The notes under the pieces were generated by a model that ran no database searches, was not told the DNA's origin, and saw only the letters and a program-made list of their open reading frames with translations. A stretch of 52,329 nt of DNA from the NCBI GenBank assembly GCA_947624205.1, contig CANQJI010000007.1:1-52329 (forward strand), given 5' to 3'. Below are positions 9,288 to 17,461 of this stretch, one piece after another. Source of the stretch: an uncultured Akkermansia sp. Lineage in GTDB: Bacteria; Verrucomicrobiota; Verrucomicrobiia; Verrucomicrobiales; Akkermansiaceae. The first letter of the stretch is position 1. Every line of letters begins with the position of its first letter. The position numbers and the translations under genes are program-made.

Positions 9288-10159
9288 ATGCTCTTCCGTT
9301 TAGTGGGAACCTTTCAACGACCATGGCAGCCTCTCCTAACGTCGGGATCCTTGCCCCTCAACGCAGTGACGAGTGTCTGCAGGCGCTCGAAGAGTTGCAA
9401 GAAGGCTGTGAATGTCGATCCATCCGTGCGTTCGAAATCGGCAAATGCACCACAAATTCCATTCGTCCCGAAATACTTATCTGCCTCGGTGGAGATGGTA
9501 CAATTCTTGCCGCAGCCGAGCAAGCGGCACGCAGTGACTGTATGATAGCCGGAGTGAATATGGGACATCTCGGCTTCCTAAGCGCCTGCGGACGCGATGA
9601 AATAGACCTGTTGCTGGATGCTATCGCATCCGGAAATTACGGGGTGGATGAGCGCAGCATGCTTCAAGTCACGCAGAGTGACTTAGGGTCTGAAGAGAAA
9701 TCAACTCCCTATCTTGCCCTCAACGAGGTAGCGCTCATGCGCGCTCAAACCGGCAAAATGATTGATGTGGATGTAGTGTTAGATGGTTCCCTCCTGAACC
9801 GTTATCACGCTGATGGTGTACTCGTCGCAACACCGACAGGTTCCACGGCCTACTCTCTTTCCGCGGGCGGTCCCCTTCTGTGGCCATCGGCTGAACTAAT
9901 GTGCCTCACTCCTATTTGCCCGCATAGTTTCACCAACCGCTCAGTGGTACTGCCGGACAGCGTGACAATCACTCTTCGCCCACGAGAACGCCGCGGTCGC
10001 TCCGGAGAATCCCTAATTTTCTCCACCGATGGGCAAACCACTCACAGCATCTCGTTGAACGCAGCCCTCACCATCTGTAAGGCGCCGGTCTCCCTGCGTT
10101 TACTCTTACTGCCCGGCAGTGACTACGCCGCCCGCCTCCGTGCCAAGCTCGGATGGTGA
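9284..10159 (+). CDS. nadK: NAD kinase
   Basis: Makes NADP from NAD with ATP or polyphosphate. The GGDGT motif lies near residue 69 (CLGGDGTILAAA), the NAD-binding NMGHLGFLS near 91, and the conserved block HADGVLVATPTGSTAYSLSAGGP near 172-194, followed by CPHSF. These match the ATP-NAD kinase family, and 291 aa is normal. The start codon overlaps the argB stop in an ATGA junction, suggesting translational coupling. A second ATG at codon 14 (MAASPN) is possible. Confidence 0.95.
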   Translation: MNALPFSGNLSTTMAASPNVGILAPQRSDECLQALEELQEGCECRSIRAFEIGKCTTNSIRPEILICLGGDGTILAAAEQAARSDCMIAGVNMGHLGFLSACGRDEIDLLLDAIASGNYGVDERSMLQVTQSDLGSEEKSTPYLALNEVALMRAQTGKMIDVDVVLDGSLLNRYHADGVLVATPTGSTAYSLSAGGPLLWPSAELMCLTPICPHSFTNRSVVLPDSVTITLRPRERRGRSGESLIFSTDGQTTHSISLNAALTICKAPVSLRLLLLPGSDYAARLRAKLGW

Positions 10160-10231
10160 TTTCCCATACGCTTCGTAAGCTCTTCTATTCTCTGAACAAA
10201 AGAGGTAGGACACTCGTAGGTACAAGCGCGT

Positions 10232-11581
10232 TTACTTTTCCCCCTCATGCTGGCCGGATTGGTCCTTTGAAGGAACCAAATGAAGCTGCACTTGGAAAAC
10301 TCTATCAGCTTCTTTCTCACCCCAGCTCTCGCAAGTCAACACGCCGGAAAGAGAACCATCCGGCATAAGCGAGAGCCGCATCAGTGCGTCCTTCGCGTCA
10401 AACACCTCGGCCGTCGGCACATCAGGATCGTAGCGACCGTTGAAAATACGCACAACACAGGGAATCGCCTCACCGTGTTTGGCAAGCTCAGCCCGACCTG
10501 TTACATGCAATTCCACCTGAGGCAGATCAGTATCACTCAAGGTGCCGACAAATTGAAAGGCCTCCGGAAAAACTTTTCCCCTCGAGACACGGAGAGAAAA
10601 CTTGCCAAAAGAATCAGCTCGCTTCCACTCCCCCTCGTAAAGTGCAGTATCGTAGAGCAAATCTGCGCAGGATTTTTCCCATGCCGCACGCGCCTGTTCT
10701 TTCTCCTGCGCACTTTTCTCGGACTCTTCGTGGGCAGCTTGCATCCGAATCAACGTCTCTCGCGCCGCCTGTTCCCGACTTCCGACGTACTGTCGAGCAG
10801 CCTGATCAAATGCCGCCATCTTCTCCCGCAGTTCAGCGCGCACGCGGGCTTCGAATCCGGGGGCATAGAGGGTTGCTCCACGAGGAAGAGCCGGCGAAGC
10901 TACGAGAGACTGGAATGAACGCAACGACGCCGTATCGAGGCTGATATCTCTGAAGCACCACTTCCCGTCCTTTTCAACAGCACACACGGTAGCGGGAATT
11001 TCAACCGTCGTGTTAGCCGGAGTACGAAGGCGATAGAGCGGACGCTGGGCGAGTTCCTGCATGGCGTCAGCCATGCCTTGTAACTCTGGCGGCAGAGGTT
11101 TTATCGCACGATCCGCTTCCGTGAGCATCTCTGTCGTTGCCCCAACTTGCAGCAGAAAATGAGCATCCGGCAGCATTGCCTGATTCATCGCACGATTAAT
11201 CTGTTTGCGATCCTCCTCAAAAATTTTCGGAACTTCCTCCGATTCATACAAATCCTCCTGTACCCGCAACAGCAGGCGCGCCGCGATTTGCACTATGCCA
11301 TCTTTTTCCCGCGCATCCATCTTCAATTCCACGGGCCGGACCGTAGGGAAATCTGCCAGCAAGGGCGCAAACTGCTCAAGCACCAAAGCATCCTCCGGTA
11401 CCCCCGGCTGCACGTGATCCATGGGTATCTGTATGGTTTGCTCGGCACCTTTCGACGTTTCCCGATGGGAAGATTCCCCCTCCTGCTCCTTACGACACGC
11501 CGACAGCAGCAGGGCACAACACGCGGCACACACCGCTATCCTGACCCATCGCTTTGTCATTTGGAGTGCGTTGTTTATCAT
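10232..11581 (-). CDS. Lipoprotein of unknown function with coiled coil
   Basis: Signal peptide with lipobox LLSAC (mature Cys at residue 29) marks an exported, lipid-anchored protein. The acidic stretch after the Cys (KEQEGESSHRE) is followed by a mixed domain and a central coiled coil (about residues 245-295, rich in E, A, Q and R), then a beta-rich C-terminal part. I do not recognise a family. Its ATG overlaps the stop of the FHA gene in ATGA, with GGGAGAG just upstream. The two gene products end alike (HEGEK and EQEGEK). A joint cell-envelope role is inferred only from the coupling. Confidence 0.75.
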   Translation of the reverse strand: MINNALQMTKRWVRIAVCAACCALLLSACRKEQEGESSHRETSKGAEQTIQIPMDHVQPGVPEDALVLEQFAPLLADFPTVRPVELKMDAREKDGIVQIAARLLLRVQEDLYESEEVPKIFEEDRKQINRAMNQAMLPDAHFLLQVGATTEMLTEADRAIKPLPPELQGMADAMQELAQRPLYRLRTPANTTVEIPATVCAVEKDGKWCFRDISLDTASLRSFQSLVASPALPRGATLYAPGFEARVRAELREKMAAFDQAARQYVGSREQAARETLIRMQAAHEESEKSAQEKEQARAAWEKSCADLLYDTALYEGEWKRADSFGKFSLRVSRGKVFPEAFQFVGTLSDTDLPQVELHVTGRAELAKHGEAIPCVVRIFNGRYDPDVPTAEVFDAKDALMRLSLMPDGSLSGVLTCESWGEKEADRVFQVQLHLVPSKDQSGQHEGEK

Positions 11582-12234
11582 TTCTCTCCCTCCTGCTCTC
11601 CACCATCTGTTGAAGAGCTTGGAGTCGTGCCCTCCTCTGAGGCGTCATCCGATACAATTCCGGGGAGGAAATTGCCTGTTCGCTGCCAGTGATGCAGAGC
11701 AACACCCGCGTAAAAACCGACAATAAGCAAGATAATCACATACAGCAGCTTCGCCATTCCTCCACCACCTGAACGCCTATACCTGGATGCCAGAGCCTGG
11801 AGCTCCTTGGCATCCAACGCTCCCTTCGCCGCAACGGTCTTCCGCCGGACTGTTTTTTTCACGGGCGTCGGCGCGGAAGGTTGCTGCGGCTCTTGTTGTA
11901 TCGATTGAGGAACTCCTCCTCCGGGGTACGACACACCCACTTGAGGATTCAAACAAATTCCCACCGAGCCAAGCATGTAATCCACCCCCGGCATCATATA
12001 CTCCGCTTGCACGGGACGTCCATTCTGGAAGGTTCCGTACCCGCTCTGCAAATCTTCGATGACATAGCCCTCCGGCTGACAGACAATGCGCGCATGCACC
12101 GGTGCTACTCCTGCCTCCACCGGTAAGCACACAGAGCACGTCGGAGCACTCCCAAGTACGACCTCAGTTCCCGGTGCTACTGGCAACTCAAAGGCATACG
12201 CTTGATTCTGATTCTTGATGTAAATTGCTGGCAT
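11578..12234 (-). CDS. FHA-domain protein with a C-terminal membrane anchor
   Basis: The N-terminal ~95 residues look like a forkhead-associated domain, which binds phosphothreonine peptides: GSAPTCSVCLP, then HARI, then DLQSGYGTFQNGRPV with the conserved G-T-x-x-N-G pattern. A proline/glutamine-rich linker and a basic segment (VKKTVRRKTVAAKG) precede one membrane helix (about residues 165-187, KLLYVIILLIVGFYAGVAL). The acidic Ser/Thr-rich tail would be periplasmic. The start at ATG 12234 (MPAIYIKNQNQ) begins just before the domain; the frame is open further upstream but without similarity to the family. Coupled by ATGA to the downstream lipoprotein gene. No Ser/Thr kinase is in the window. 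Confidence 0.8.
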   Translation of the reverse strand: MPAIYIKNQNQAYAFELPVAPGTEVVLGSAPTCSVCLPVEAGVAPVHARIVCQPEGYVIEDLQSGYGTFQNGRPVQAEYMMPGVDYMLGSVGICLNPQVGVSYPGGGVPQSIQQEPQQPSAPTPVKKTVRRKTVAAKGALDAKELQALASRYRRSGGGGMAKLLYVIILLIVGFYAGVALHHWQRTGNFLPGIVSDDASEEGTTPSSSTDGGEQEGEK

Positions 12235-12358
12235 ATCTTGATGGGTACACACGTAAGTATGCCATAAAGTCGACCGAACATGCAAGTATGAATTGCAAAA
12301 CAAGTGCATTTGATAGTGTTGTACATTGCAGAATTAACCTTCTCGTTAAACTTTTTCA

Positions 12359-12387
12359 TTGCCAGAGGGAAAGGGATACTGTAGATT
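12359..12387 (+). promoter_or_regulatory. Predicted leaderless-type promoter for the PEGA lipoprotein
   Basis: TTGCCA (12359-12364), 17 bp, TAGATT (12382-12387). The ATG at 12395 follows after only 7 nt, so the mRNA would begin at or next to the start codon. Confidence 0.55.
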
Positions 12388-12394
12388 GATCGAC

Positions 12395-12832
12395 ATGAAT
12401 GGTAGAATCATCGTCGGGCTGGTTTGCGCATGCCTCACGTGCTGCGTGGGAACGAAAAAACTAACCATCCGAACAACACCGGAGAGGGCAGACATCACCA
12501 TCAATGGCGTACCCCAGGAAGGAACAACGCCGATGACCGTAACCGTGAGTCAGAAGCGCGCGTTGGGCATTGTAGCCTCTAAACCCGGCTACGAATCGGC
12601 TGCATACACAGTCAATACGCGCAGCAACTGGTGGCTCGCCCTGCTTTGGACTAAAGATGACCCACGTGCCCAAACAATCCCCGAAGATGAGGTAAACATC
12701 ACCCTACAACGCATTCCCTCTGCAGAAACTTTCCGCGCAAAAAGCTTGCCGCCATACGGGATGCCATTAAACAGCTCATCTGTATCGCAACCACCGGCAC
12801 TGAGAGCACTGCCCAAAAACCTCGCTAATTAG
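12395..12832 (+). CDS. PEGA-domain lipoprotein
   Basis: A hydrophobic signal sequence (IIVGLVCACLTCC) ends in a Cys pair near residue 17, consistent with lipidation. Residues about 21-72 (LTIRTTPERADITINGVPQ, then GTTPMTVTV and KPGYESA) fit the PEGA domain, a surface-layer-associated beta-sandwich with unknown ligand. The C-terminal part is Pro/Ser-rich and probably disordered. ATG 12395 was chosen over upstream in-frame codons because it lies 7 nt after a good -10 box and the upstream codons fall inside the promoter. Divergent from the FHA gene. Confidence 0.75.
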   Translation: MNGRIIVGLVCACLTCCVGTKKLTIRTTPERADITINGVPQEGTTPMTVTVSQKRALGIVASKPGYESAAYTVNTRSNWWLALLWTKDDPRAQTIPEDEVNITLQRIPSAETFRAKSLPPYGMPLNSSSVSQPPALRALPKNLAN

Positions 12833-12891
12833 TCGTACCATCGCTGTCACATCAAAGGAACACACAAATTCCGAAAGCGATCTTGGTTCAG

Positions 12892-13118
12892 AGCAACGCA
12901 TTTGAGAGAATTTAATCAACAGGGGATAATTCCTTATTGACTGATATTACGTCCGCGCGTCTTTCCTCAATTCCGCCATCGCATCTGCTCCGCAAAATTC
13001 GCGCGCAAGCGCGGGAATTTTCCAAATCGTACATCGTACGTCGCAAATCGTACATAGGCAGACCCCGTCTGCCACCGCCTCGTACATAGGCAAACGCTTT
13101 TCCTAATGCGTTTGCCCT
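12892..13118. repeat. Dispersed hairpin element, copy 3 (type I, internally shortened)
   Basis: Left module (CAACGCATTTGAG, TTATTGACTGATATTACG) is joined directly to the right half: GCGCGCAAGCGCG hairpin, CGTAC runs, GGCAGAC/GTCTGCC stem and terminal GCAAACGCTTTTCCTAATGC hairpin. It occupies most of the gap between two convergent genes. Confidence 0.85.
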
Positions 13119-13178
13119 AGGGTAAAGGCGAGGGAACAGAGGAAAGATACGACTGATGAGAATGAAGTCGGGTGCTAG

Positions 13179-14180
13179 TCAGGATAAGCGCTTTTCCCAA
13201 TATTTGGTACTCCAGAAGGCGGCAGCGGATTGACGCGAGACGCGTGAAGCGGCAATGTAGCGGAATCGCAGCATTTGTGTGGAGCGGTGCCCCATTTCAT
13301 ATTGCAACGTGTCGAGGCATCGAAAATGCGCGGCGTGGTAGGACGCGAAGGTATGCCGCAGCACATCGGGAACCCACGGGAGCATGCCGCAAGCGCGGTG
13401 CAGAGCTCCCCAGCGTTTGATCCAGTCCCTGGGGCAGATGGGCGTATCGGCGTCCTGCCCGGAGGAGAAGCGGCGCAGCCAGTGGAAAAGAGGCGGATGC
13501 ATGCTCACACAACGCGAACCCCCCGTTTTGCTTTGGACGGCGTACAGAGTGATGGTACGCGAACGAAAATGAATGTTGCTCCACGAAAGACGAGCCACTT
13601 CTGCCGGACGTATTCCTCCCCAGAGCATGATGCCGACGGCAGGAGCGCAGGTGCGGTGCTGCGGTAATAAGGAGGCCTTTAGTAGACATGCTACCTCATC
13701 TAAAGTGAGTGGGGCTATTTCGTGCTCAATCGGAGGAGTATCTTGCAGAGGGTGTACAGGGTTTTGCCGGATCCATCCGCGTCGGCAGCAATAAGAGAAG
13801 AGCCCGTGCAGAATTGTGCGAGCCTTGCGGCGACTGCTTTTTTGAGGAAAAGTTTTTTCGAGGATCTCGCCACACATGCGCGTGGAGATATGCCGCATTT
13901 CTCGCGTAGCCAGTTCCGGGTTTTCTGCAAGAATCTTCATGGTGTAATATTTTAACTCACGCCTTGTGGATGATCTGCGATGCTTTTTCCCTTCAAGGAG
14001 GGAAAGTACGCCTTGTTCCAGTGTGATGCAGGGGTTCATTTCCTGGAGAATCTCTCGTGCTTCCCGAAGTCTCCTGATGCAATTTTGCGCATCCAGTTCC
14101 TGATCTGCTCCCATACAGTGATGGAGTTCATGGATGATGTGGGCAGCCTCTATCAACTCGATCCCGCAGGAGTGGATCAT
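13179..14180 (-). CDS. Tyrosine recombinase/integrase A, next to an inverted-repeat switch
   Basis: Site-specific DNA recombinase. Catalytic positions seen in the C-terminal half: Arg in GGIRPAEVARL, Lys in QSKTGGSR, LRHTFASYH (box II Arg plus following His), MGHRST (second His) and nucleophile Tyr in RFRYIA. The residue that is usually His in HxxR is Asp here (PDVLR). An N-terminal helical SAM-like domain precedes it. ATG 14180 (MIHSCGIEL) was chosen because the frame's first ATG (14225) lies inside the predicted promoter. It is divergent from the lipoprotein gene at 14441, and a paralogue lies at 19537-20511. Likely job: inversion of the 14224-14399 segment; integration of a mobile element is the alternative, though no other mobile-element genes are seen. 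Confidence 0.85.
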   Translation of the reverse strand: MIHSCGIELIEAAHIIHELHHCMGADQELDAQNCIRRLREAREILQEMNPCITLEQGVLSLLEGKKHRRSSTRRELKYYTMKILAENPELATREMRHISTRMCGEILEKTFPQKSSRRKARTILHGLFSYCCRRGWIRQNPVHPLQDTPPIEHEIAPLTLDEVACLLKASLLPQHRTCAPAVGIMLWGGIRPAEVARLSWSNIHFRSRTITLYAVQSKTGGSRCVSMHPPLFHWLRRFSSGQDADTPICPRDWIKRWGALHRACGMLPWVPDVLRHTFASYHAAHFRCLDTLQYEMGHRSTQMLRFRYIAASRVSRQSAAAFWSTKYWEKRLS

Positions 14181-14218
14181 CTGCTTGCCCAGCCGGTCTT
14201 GGTTTTGCTGTTTATTTT

Positions 14219-14247
14219 TGTACATATGATTTCAAATCATATGTCAA
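14219..14247 (-). promoter_or_regulatory. Predicted promoter of recombinase A, spanning the left inverted repeat
   Basis: Leftward TTGACA (14247-14242), a 17-bp spacer made entirely of the palindrome TATGATTTGAAATCATA, and TGTACA (14224-14219). The -35 box lies inside the putative invertible segment and the -10 outside it. Confidence 0.55.
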
Positions 14248-14399
14248 GTTATTTTCAATTTTTTTTTGCAAAGAGGTTTGGGAAGGGAAGCATGTCAACG
14301 AAAAGTCACGCGGTTTATACCTGATTTTAAACGATAACAAGCATTTAATTTTAACTAATAAGAGAGAGTGCGAACAGGTGATATGATTTGAAATCATAT
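14224..14399. other. Candidate invertible promoter switch A
   Basis: An exact 19-bp inverted repeat pair, 14224-14242 and 14381-14399. Each copy is a palindrome around one odd base, and the odd base is C on the left and G on the right, so the two copies are in inverse orientation. Centres are 157 bp apart. TTGAC abuts only the left copy, pointing outward. If the 138-bp interior flips, TTGACA-17-TAGATT is formed at the right, in front of the lipoprotein gene at 14441. In the given orientation that gene has no -35 box. Confidence 0.6.
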
Positions 14400-14440
14400 A
14401 GATTGTCTTACGCAGTTTGACACAAGACTGCACAGGATAC

Positions 14441-15193
14441 ATGAAGACAAGACTTTATACGCCGTTCTTTGCAACGGTAGCAGCACTGGCACTCTCCTCT
14501 TGCGGAGTGGATTGGAATTCCCTGGCGCACACCGCTCTTGAGGTCGCTACCACTGATTATTCAAACCAGACAACGACTCAGGAATACGATGAATCTGGCG
14601 TACCGATTTATGGATATGATGGGGACAATGCTGTGTACGGGTACGACAGCAACAATCAGCCGATTTACGATACAGCACTATTGGCGAACGCCGTGAGCGT
14701 GCCGAGTTGGGCTCCGTTGGCAGGAGCTCCCAGAGTTGCGTATCCCGCGCATGCTCGCCGTCTCGCGGGGCCGCCGCCGCAAGTTCGGCAGCGCGCTCAT
14801 CTCAAGCACCGCAATCCTCGCCATGTTTCCCCTGGCCCACGTCCCGGGCGCAGGGATGCCGCTCATGGTCCGAGACCGGATCGGCAGAATGCGAATCACG
14901 GCCCAGGGAAGAGACCGGGCCAGCAGAACGCAGATCACGGATCAAAGCAGAGGCCGGAACGCGGAAAAATGGGACCAGGTCGTCGTCCGGAGAATCAAAG
15001 TCAGAAGCCGACTCGTCCCACGGCTCCGAATGGGATAAAAGTGGCACAGGTTGCCTCGACAACCGCCAAACCCTCGTCTTCGAACAGCTACGTCTGCATG
15101 TCGTGCCAGTTGGGTGACACTTTGATAAAGAAGTGCACGAACTCCAAATGCGCGGACTATGGGAATCCTCCCAGTTCTTACAAGAAAGGCTGA
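14441..15193 (+). CDS. Lipoprotein with basic Pro/Gly repeats and a C-terminal zinc-ribbon-like motif
   Basis: Signal peptide with lipobox ALSSC (mature Cys at residue 21). Then comes a Tyr/Asp/Gly-rich stretch with near-repeats (PIYGYDGDNAVYGYDSNNQPIYD), a strongly basic low-complexity region of GPRPGRR / GPRPDRQNANHG / GKRPGQQNADHG type (about residues 130-190), and a C-terminal four-cysteine motif C-x2-C-x10-C-x4-C (YVCMSCQ, KKCTNSKCADYG) that could bind zinc. I do not recognise a family. ATG 14441 has AGGA at a suitable distance and precedes the signal peptide; an ATG eight codons earlier is less likely. It lies behind the inverted-repeat switch at 14224-14399, so phase-variable expression is proposed. 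Confidence 0.75.
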   Translation: MKTRLYTPFFATVAALALSSCGVDWNSLAHTALEVATTDYSNQTTTQEYDESGVPIYGYDGDNAVYGYDSNNQPIYDTALLANAVSVPSWAPLAGAPRVAYPAHARRLAGPPPQVRQRAHLKHRNPRHVSPGPRPGRRDAAHGPRPDRQNANHGPGKRPGQQNADHGSKQRPERGKMGPGRRPENQSQKPTRPTAPNGIKVAQVASTTAKPSSSNSYVCMSCQLGDTLIKKCTNSKCADYGNPPSSYKKG

Positions 15194-15244
15194 AGTCGCG
15201 CGCCTCTCTTTTGTCGATAAATAACGAGTTTAAACTTTGAAGAT

Positions 15245-15724
15245 ATGAATAAGACTTTTATTGCTGGTTTGCTCGGGTGCTCGCTGCTTGTCGGCTGTGC
15301 CAGCATGGGGGATTTCAACACGGTGAACTCCGCGCAGGTGGGTGTGCCCCAGCAGGCTTTTCAGGCCACGGTGACAGCCGTTCGTCAGGTGACTCAGGAG
15401 ACTTCCTCTTCCGCGCGTAACATGGGAACCCTTATCGGCGCGGGAGTCGGCTTGGGTGGTGGGCAATTGCTTGGCAAAGGCAAGGGTCGCACGGCAGCCT
15501 CCGTCGGCATGGCTGCAGCAGGAGCTCTGGCCGGACGTTACCTGGTGGATTCCATGGGGAGCACGAAATGCCAGCAGATCACGGTTTCAGTAGACGGAAC
15601 AGAGGCAGTTTATACCTTTGTGCAGCCAATCTACAAACAAATCGGCGAGATCAGCGTTGGCACGCACGGTACCTATTATCACGGAACCGGCGCTCATTTT
15701 GTGCCGGATGGTATGGCTCTCTGA
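15245..15724 (+). CDS. Glycine-zipper lipoprotein
   Basis: Lipobox LVGC gives a mature Cys at residue 18. The middle (residues about 60-100: GTLIGAGVGLGGGQLLGKG, then AAAGALAGRYL) is a glycine-zipper double-helix hairpin as in SlyB / 17-kDa-antigen type outer-membrane lipoproteins, which pack against or span the membrane. The C-terminal ~55 residues look like a small beta domain ending in HFVPDGMAL. The family role in envelope integrity is general; no specific function can be assigned. 51 bp downstream of the preceding lipoprotein gene, same strand. Confidence 0.8.
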   Translation: MNKTFIAGLLGCSLLVGCASMGDFNTVNSAQVGVPQQAFQATVTAVRQVTQETSSSARNMGTLIGAGVGLGGGQLLGKGKGRTAASVGMAAAGALAGRYLVDSMGSTKCQQITVSVDGTEAVYTFVQPIYKQIGEISVGTHGTYYHGTGAHFVPDGMAL

Positions 15725-15786
15725 TTACTTCACTTCCCAAACCATAAAACAAACACACTATGGAAAAAACAACACTAATACACACT

Positions 15787-16146
15787 ATGAAAAAAACAAA
15801 AATAATGCTGGCCGGCCTTGCAGGATTCGCCCTCTCGTCCTGTGATTATCTCAGTTGCCTCACGGCAGAGAATCCGGAAGAATGTGCCATCGGCAAGACC
15901 ATGGAGAAAGCGGTCGGTTACCTCGCGGACGCCAAGAATATCGACACCCAGGAAAAGGCAGAGAAGTTTGCCTCTAACTGGAACAAGGTCCAGATCGCTA
16001 TCACCAACGCTCAAAAGCTCGGTGTCGATGTGCCTGAAAACGTAAAAAAAGTTTACAACGATACTCTCGAACGTATCGTGAAGCACAACTACTTTGATTC
16101 TCCCACGCTCAAGGCTGCCATGGCTAATGCGCAGTACATCAAGTAA
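15787..16146 (+). CDS. Small lipoprotein, helical, unknown function
   Basis: 119 residues. Signal peptide MKKTKIMLAGLAGFALSSC with lipobox LSSC. The mature part has early cysteines (DYLSCLTAENPEECA) and is then mostly predicted helix (KAEKFASNWNKVQIAITNA). No recognised family. An in-frame ATG nine codons earlier (15760) has an almost duplicate context (CACACTATG followed by an A-rich run), so two closely spaced starts exist; the later one gives a normal signal peptide. Confidence 0.7.
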   Translation: MKKTKIMLAGLAGFALSSCDYLSCLTAENPEECAIGKTMEKAVGYLADAKNIDTQEKAEKFASNWNKVQIAITNAQKLGVDVPENVKKVYNDTLERIVKHNYFDSPTLKAAMANAQYIK

Positions 16147-16186
16147 ACATGCATAACTCCTTCCCAACCCAATACACATACACAAT

Positions 16187-16450
16187 ATGAAAAAAACAAT
16201 CATAGCAATCGCGTTTATGTGCGTGCCGCTGGCATTTGCCTGGGGGCCACGTCCAGATCATCCGGTGCCACCGCCCCCTGGGCCGCACCATCCCGCTCCC
16301 GGTCCGCAGCGTCCGGTGCCACCGCCCCCTGGGCCGCACCATCCCGCTCCCGGTCCGCATCATCCGGTGCCACCGCCCCCTGGGCCGCATCATCCCGCTC
16401 CCGGTCCGCATCATCCGGTGCCACCGCCCCCCGGTCCGCATCATCGTTGA
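16187..16450 (+). CDS. Secreted Pro/His-rich repeat protein
   Basis: A signal peptide (MKKTIIAIAFMCVPLAFA) is followed only by a Pro/His/Gly-rich tandem repeat. The unit PVPPPPGPHHPAPGPHH (17 residues, 51 bp) occurs three times plus a partial fourth copy, nearly identical at DNA level. His-rich repeats can bind metal, but nothing shows that here. Copy number could vary by slippage without changing frame. The leader resembles that of the two following genes. Intrinsic disorder is likely; function unknown. Confidence 0.65.
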   Translation: MKKTIIAIAFMCVPLAFAWGPRPDHPVPPPPGPHHPAPGPQRPVPPPPGPHHPAPGPHHPVPPPPGPHHPAPGPHHPVPPPPGPHHR

Positions 16451-16480
16451 TTGTCGTGAGTGGCATGAAACATTAAATAG

Positions 16481-16513
16481 TGAGGGAGGGAGGTCCTGAA
16501 TCCCCCTCCCTTC
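16481..16513 (+). terminator. Possible terminator hairpin
   Basis: GGGAGGGAGG and CCCCCTCCC can pair around TCCTGAAT, with one mismatch and one wobble, after the Pro/His repeat gene. The T-run is poor, so this is weak. Confidence 0.3.
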
Positions 16514-16639
16514 AATCGTTTGTCAGTGATGATAGAAAACACCGGTATATATGAACGACCCCGTTATCAAGGAACAAATGGTCATTTTGTATCGAATGGT
16601 ATGATCTTCTAATTAACTTCAATCCCCAAATTGCATATT

Positions 16640-17167
16640 ATGAAAAAAGTAATTATAGCACTCGCACTTGTGTGCACGCCCATAGTTTGGGCGCATGGTC
16701 CCGGGCATTACCGTCCTGGGGAAAATCCTCATGACCCGCGGCATCGAGCCGCTGCTCATGATGCACGTCCCGTACCACCACCCGCGCGGCCGCAAGCTCC
16801 CGGTGTGCGACCACCGGCACCCGGTCCGCAGCGCCCGGTTCCCGGCGTACAGCGTCCACAGCCACCCCGTCCGCAGGCGCCCGCTGTGCATCGTCCTGCC
16901 CCTCAGGGACACCCGGCTACTCCCTCGACGCGGCCATCAAGGCATAAAAATGTCGTCCCAAGTTACTATAGCGATAGCACGAACCCCTCTGGGAACGCGA
17001 ATAAAGGTCTGCATCAAGCCGAACCGGGAGCGAGTGGATCTGGTGGTGCTGTGCAGCAAGAGACAAGGCGTCCGCTCCCCAAATTCGACATCACTCCATA
17101 CCTGCACAGTGGTGCTGTGCAGAAAGAGACAAGGCGTTCGCTCCCCCCAGTGGACAATGGTCTATAA
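16640..17167 (+). CDS. Secreted Pro/His/Arg-rich protein, copy 1
   Basis: Signal peptide MKKVIIALALVCTPIVWA, then His/Pro/Arg-rich low complexity (GPGHYRPGENPHDPRHRAA, PAPGPQRPVPGVQ). From residue about 6 to 105 it is almost identical to the gene at 17462. The C-terminal part has a short repeat (GAVQQETRRPLP / GAVQKETRRSLP). The gene stops at VDNGL, where a 10-bp direct repeat (AATGGTCTAT) shifts the frame; without one unit the frame would continue as DNGLGPGSNITPSSS. Function unknown; export is clear. Confidence 0.65.
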   Translation: MKKVIIALALVCTPIVWAHGPGHYRPGENPHDPRHRAAAHDARPVPPPARPQAPGVRPPAPGPQRPVPGVQRPQPPRPQAPAVHRPAPQGHPATPSTRPSRHKNVVPSYYSDSTNPSGNANKGLHQAEPGASGSGGAVQQETRRPLPKFDITPYLHSGAVQKETRRSLPPVDNGL

Positions 17168-17215
17168 TGGTCTTGGACCTGGCAGCAATATTACGCCCAG
17201 CTCCTCCTGCGCCGA

Positions 17216-17345
17216 AGGGAACGACGCGGCCGTCAAGGCATCAAAATGTCGTCCCGAGTTTCAATGGCTCGAGCACAGATACTGGAACGGTGAATGAAGG
17301 TCCGATTCAACTCGAACCAAAAGAGACAACGCGTTCGCGCAGAGA
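17216..17345 (+). pseudogene. Degenerate fragment of the same secreted-protein family
   Basis: A translated stretch (TTRPSRHQNVVPSFNGSS, then VNEGPIQLEPKETTRS) aligns with RPSRHQNVVPKFDGLS and VNEGPTPAEPGAS of the gene at 17462, but it has no start or signal peptide and sits in a different frame from the gene before it. It appears to be a leftover from duplication between copies 1 and 2. Confidence 0.5.
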
Positions 17346-17461
17346 GTCGGTCAATATCTCCTCTTTCGGTACCGTGAGAAAACACGCTAATGATCAAATT
17401 ATTACGAGCGAGCCAGAAAAATTACTCACTCCACATTTTCGAACCTCAAGAAAAAAATCAT

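Noticed and set aside
14224..14399. Simple divergent promoters with repressor operators as the only explanation
   Set aside because: Not excluded, but the right-hand repeats lack a -35 box in all three loci and the asymmetric centres are always inverted, which an operator pair does not need.
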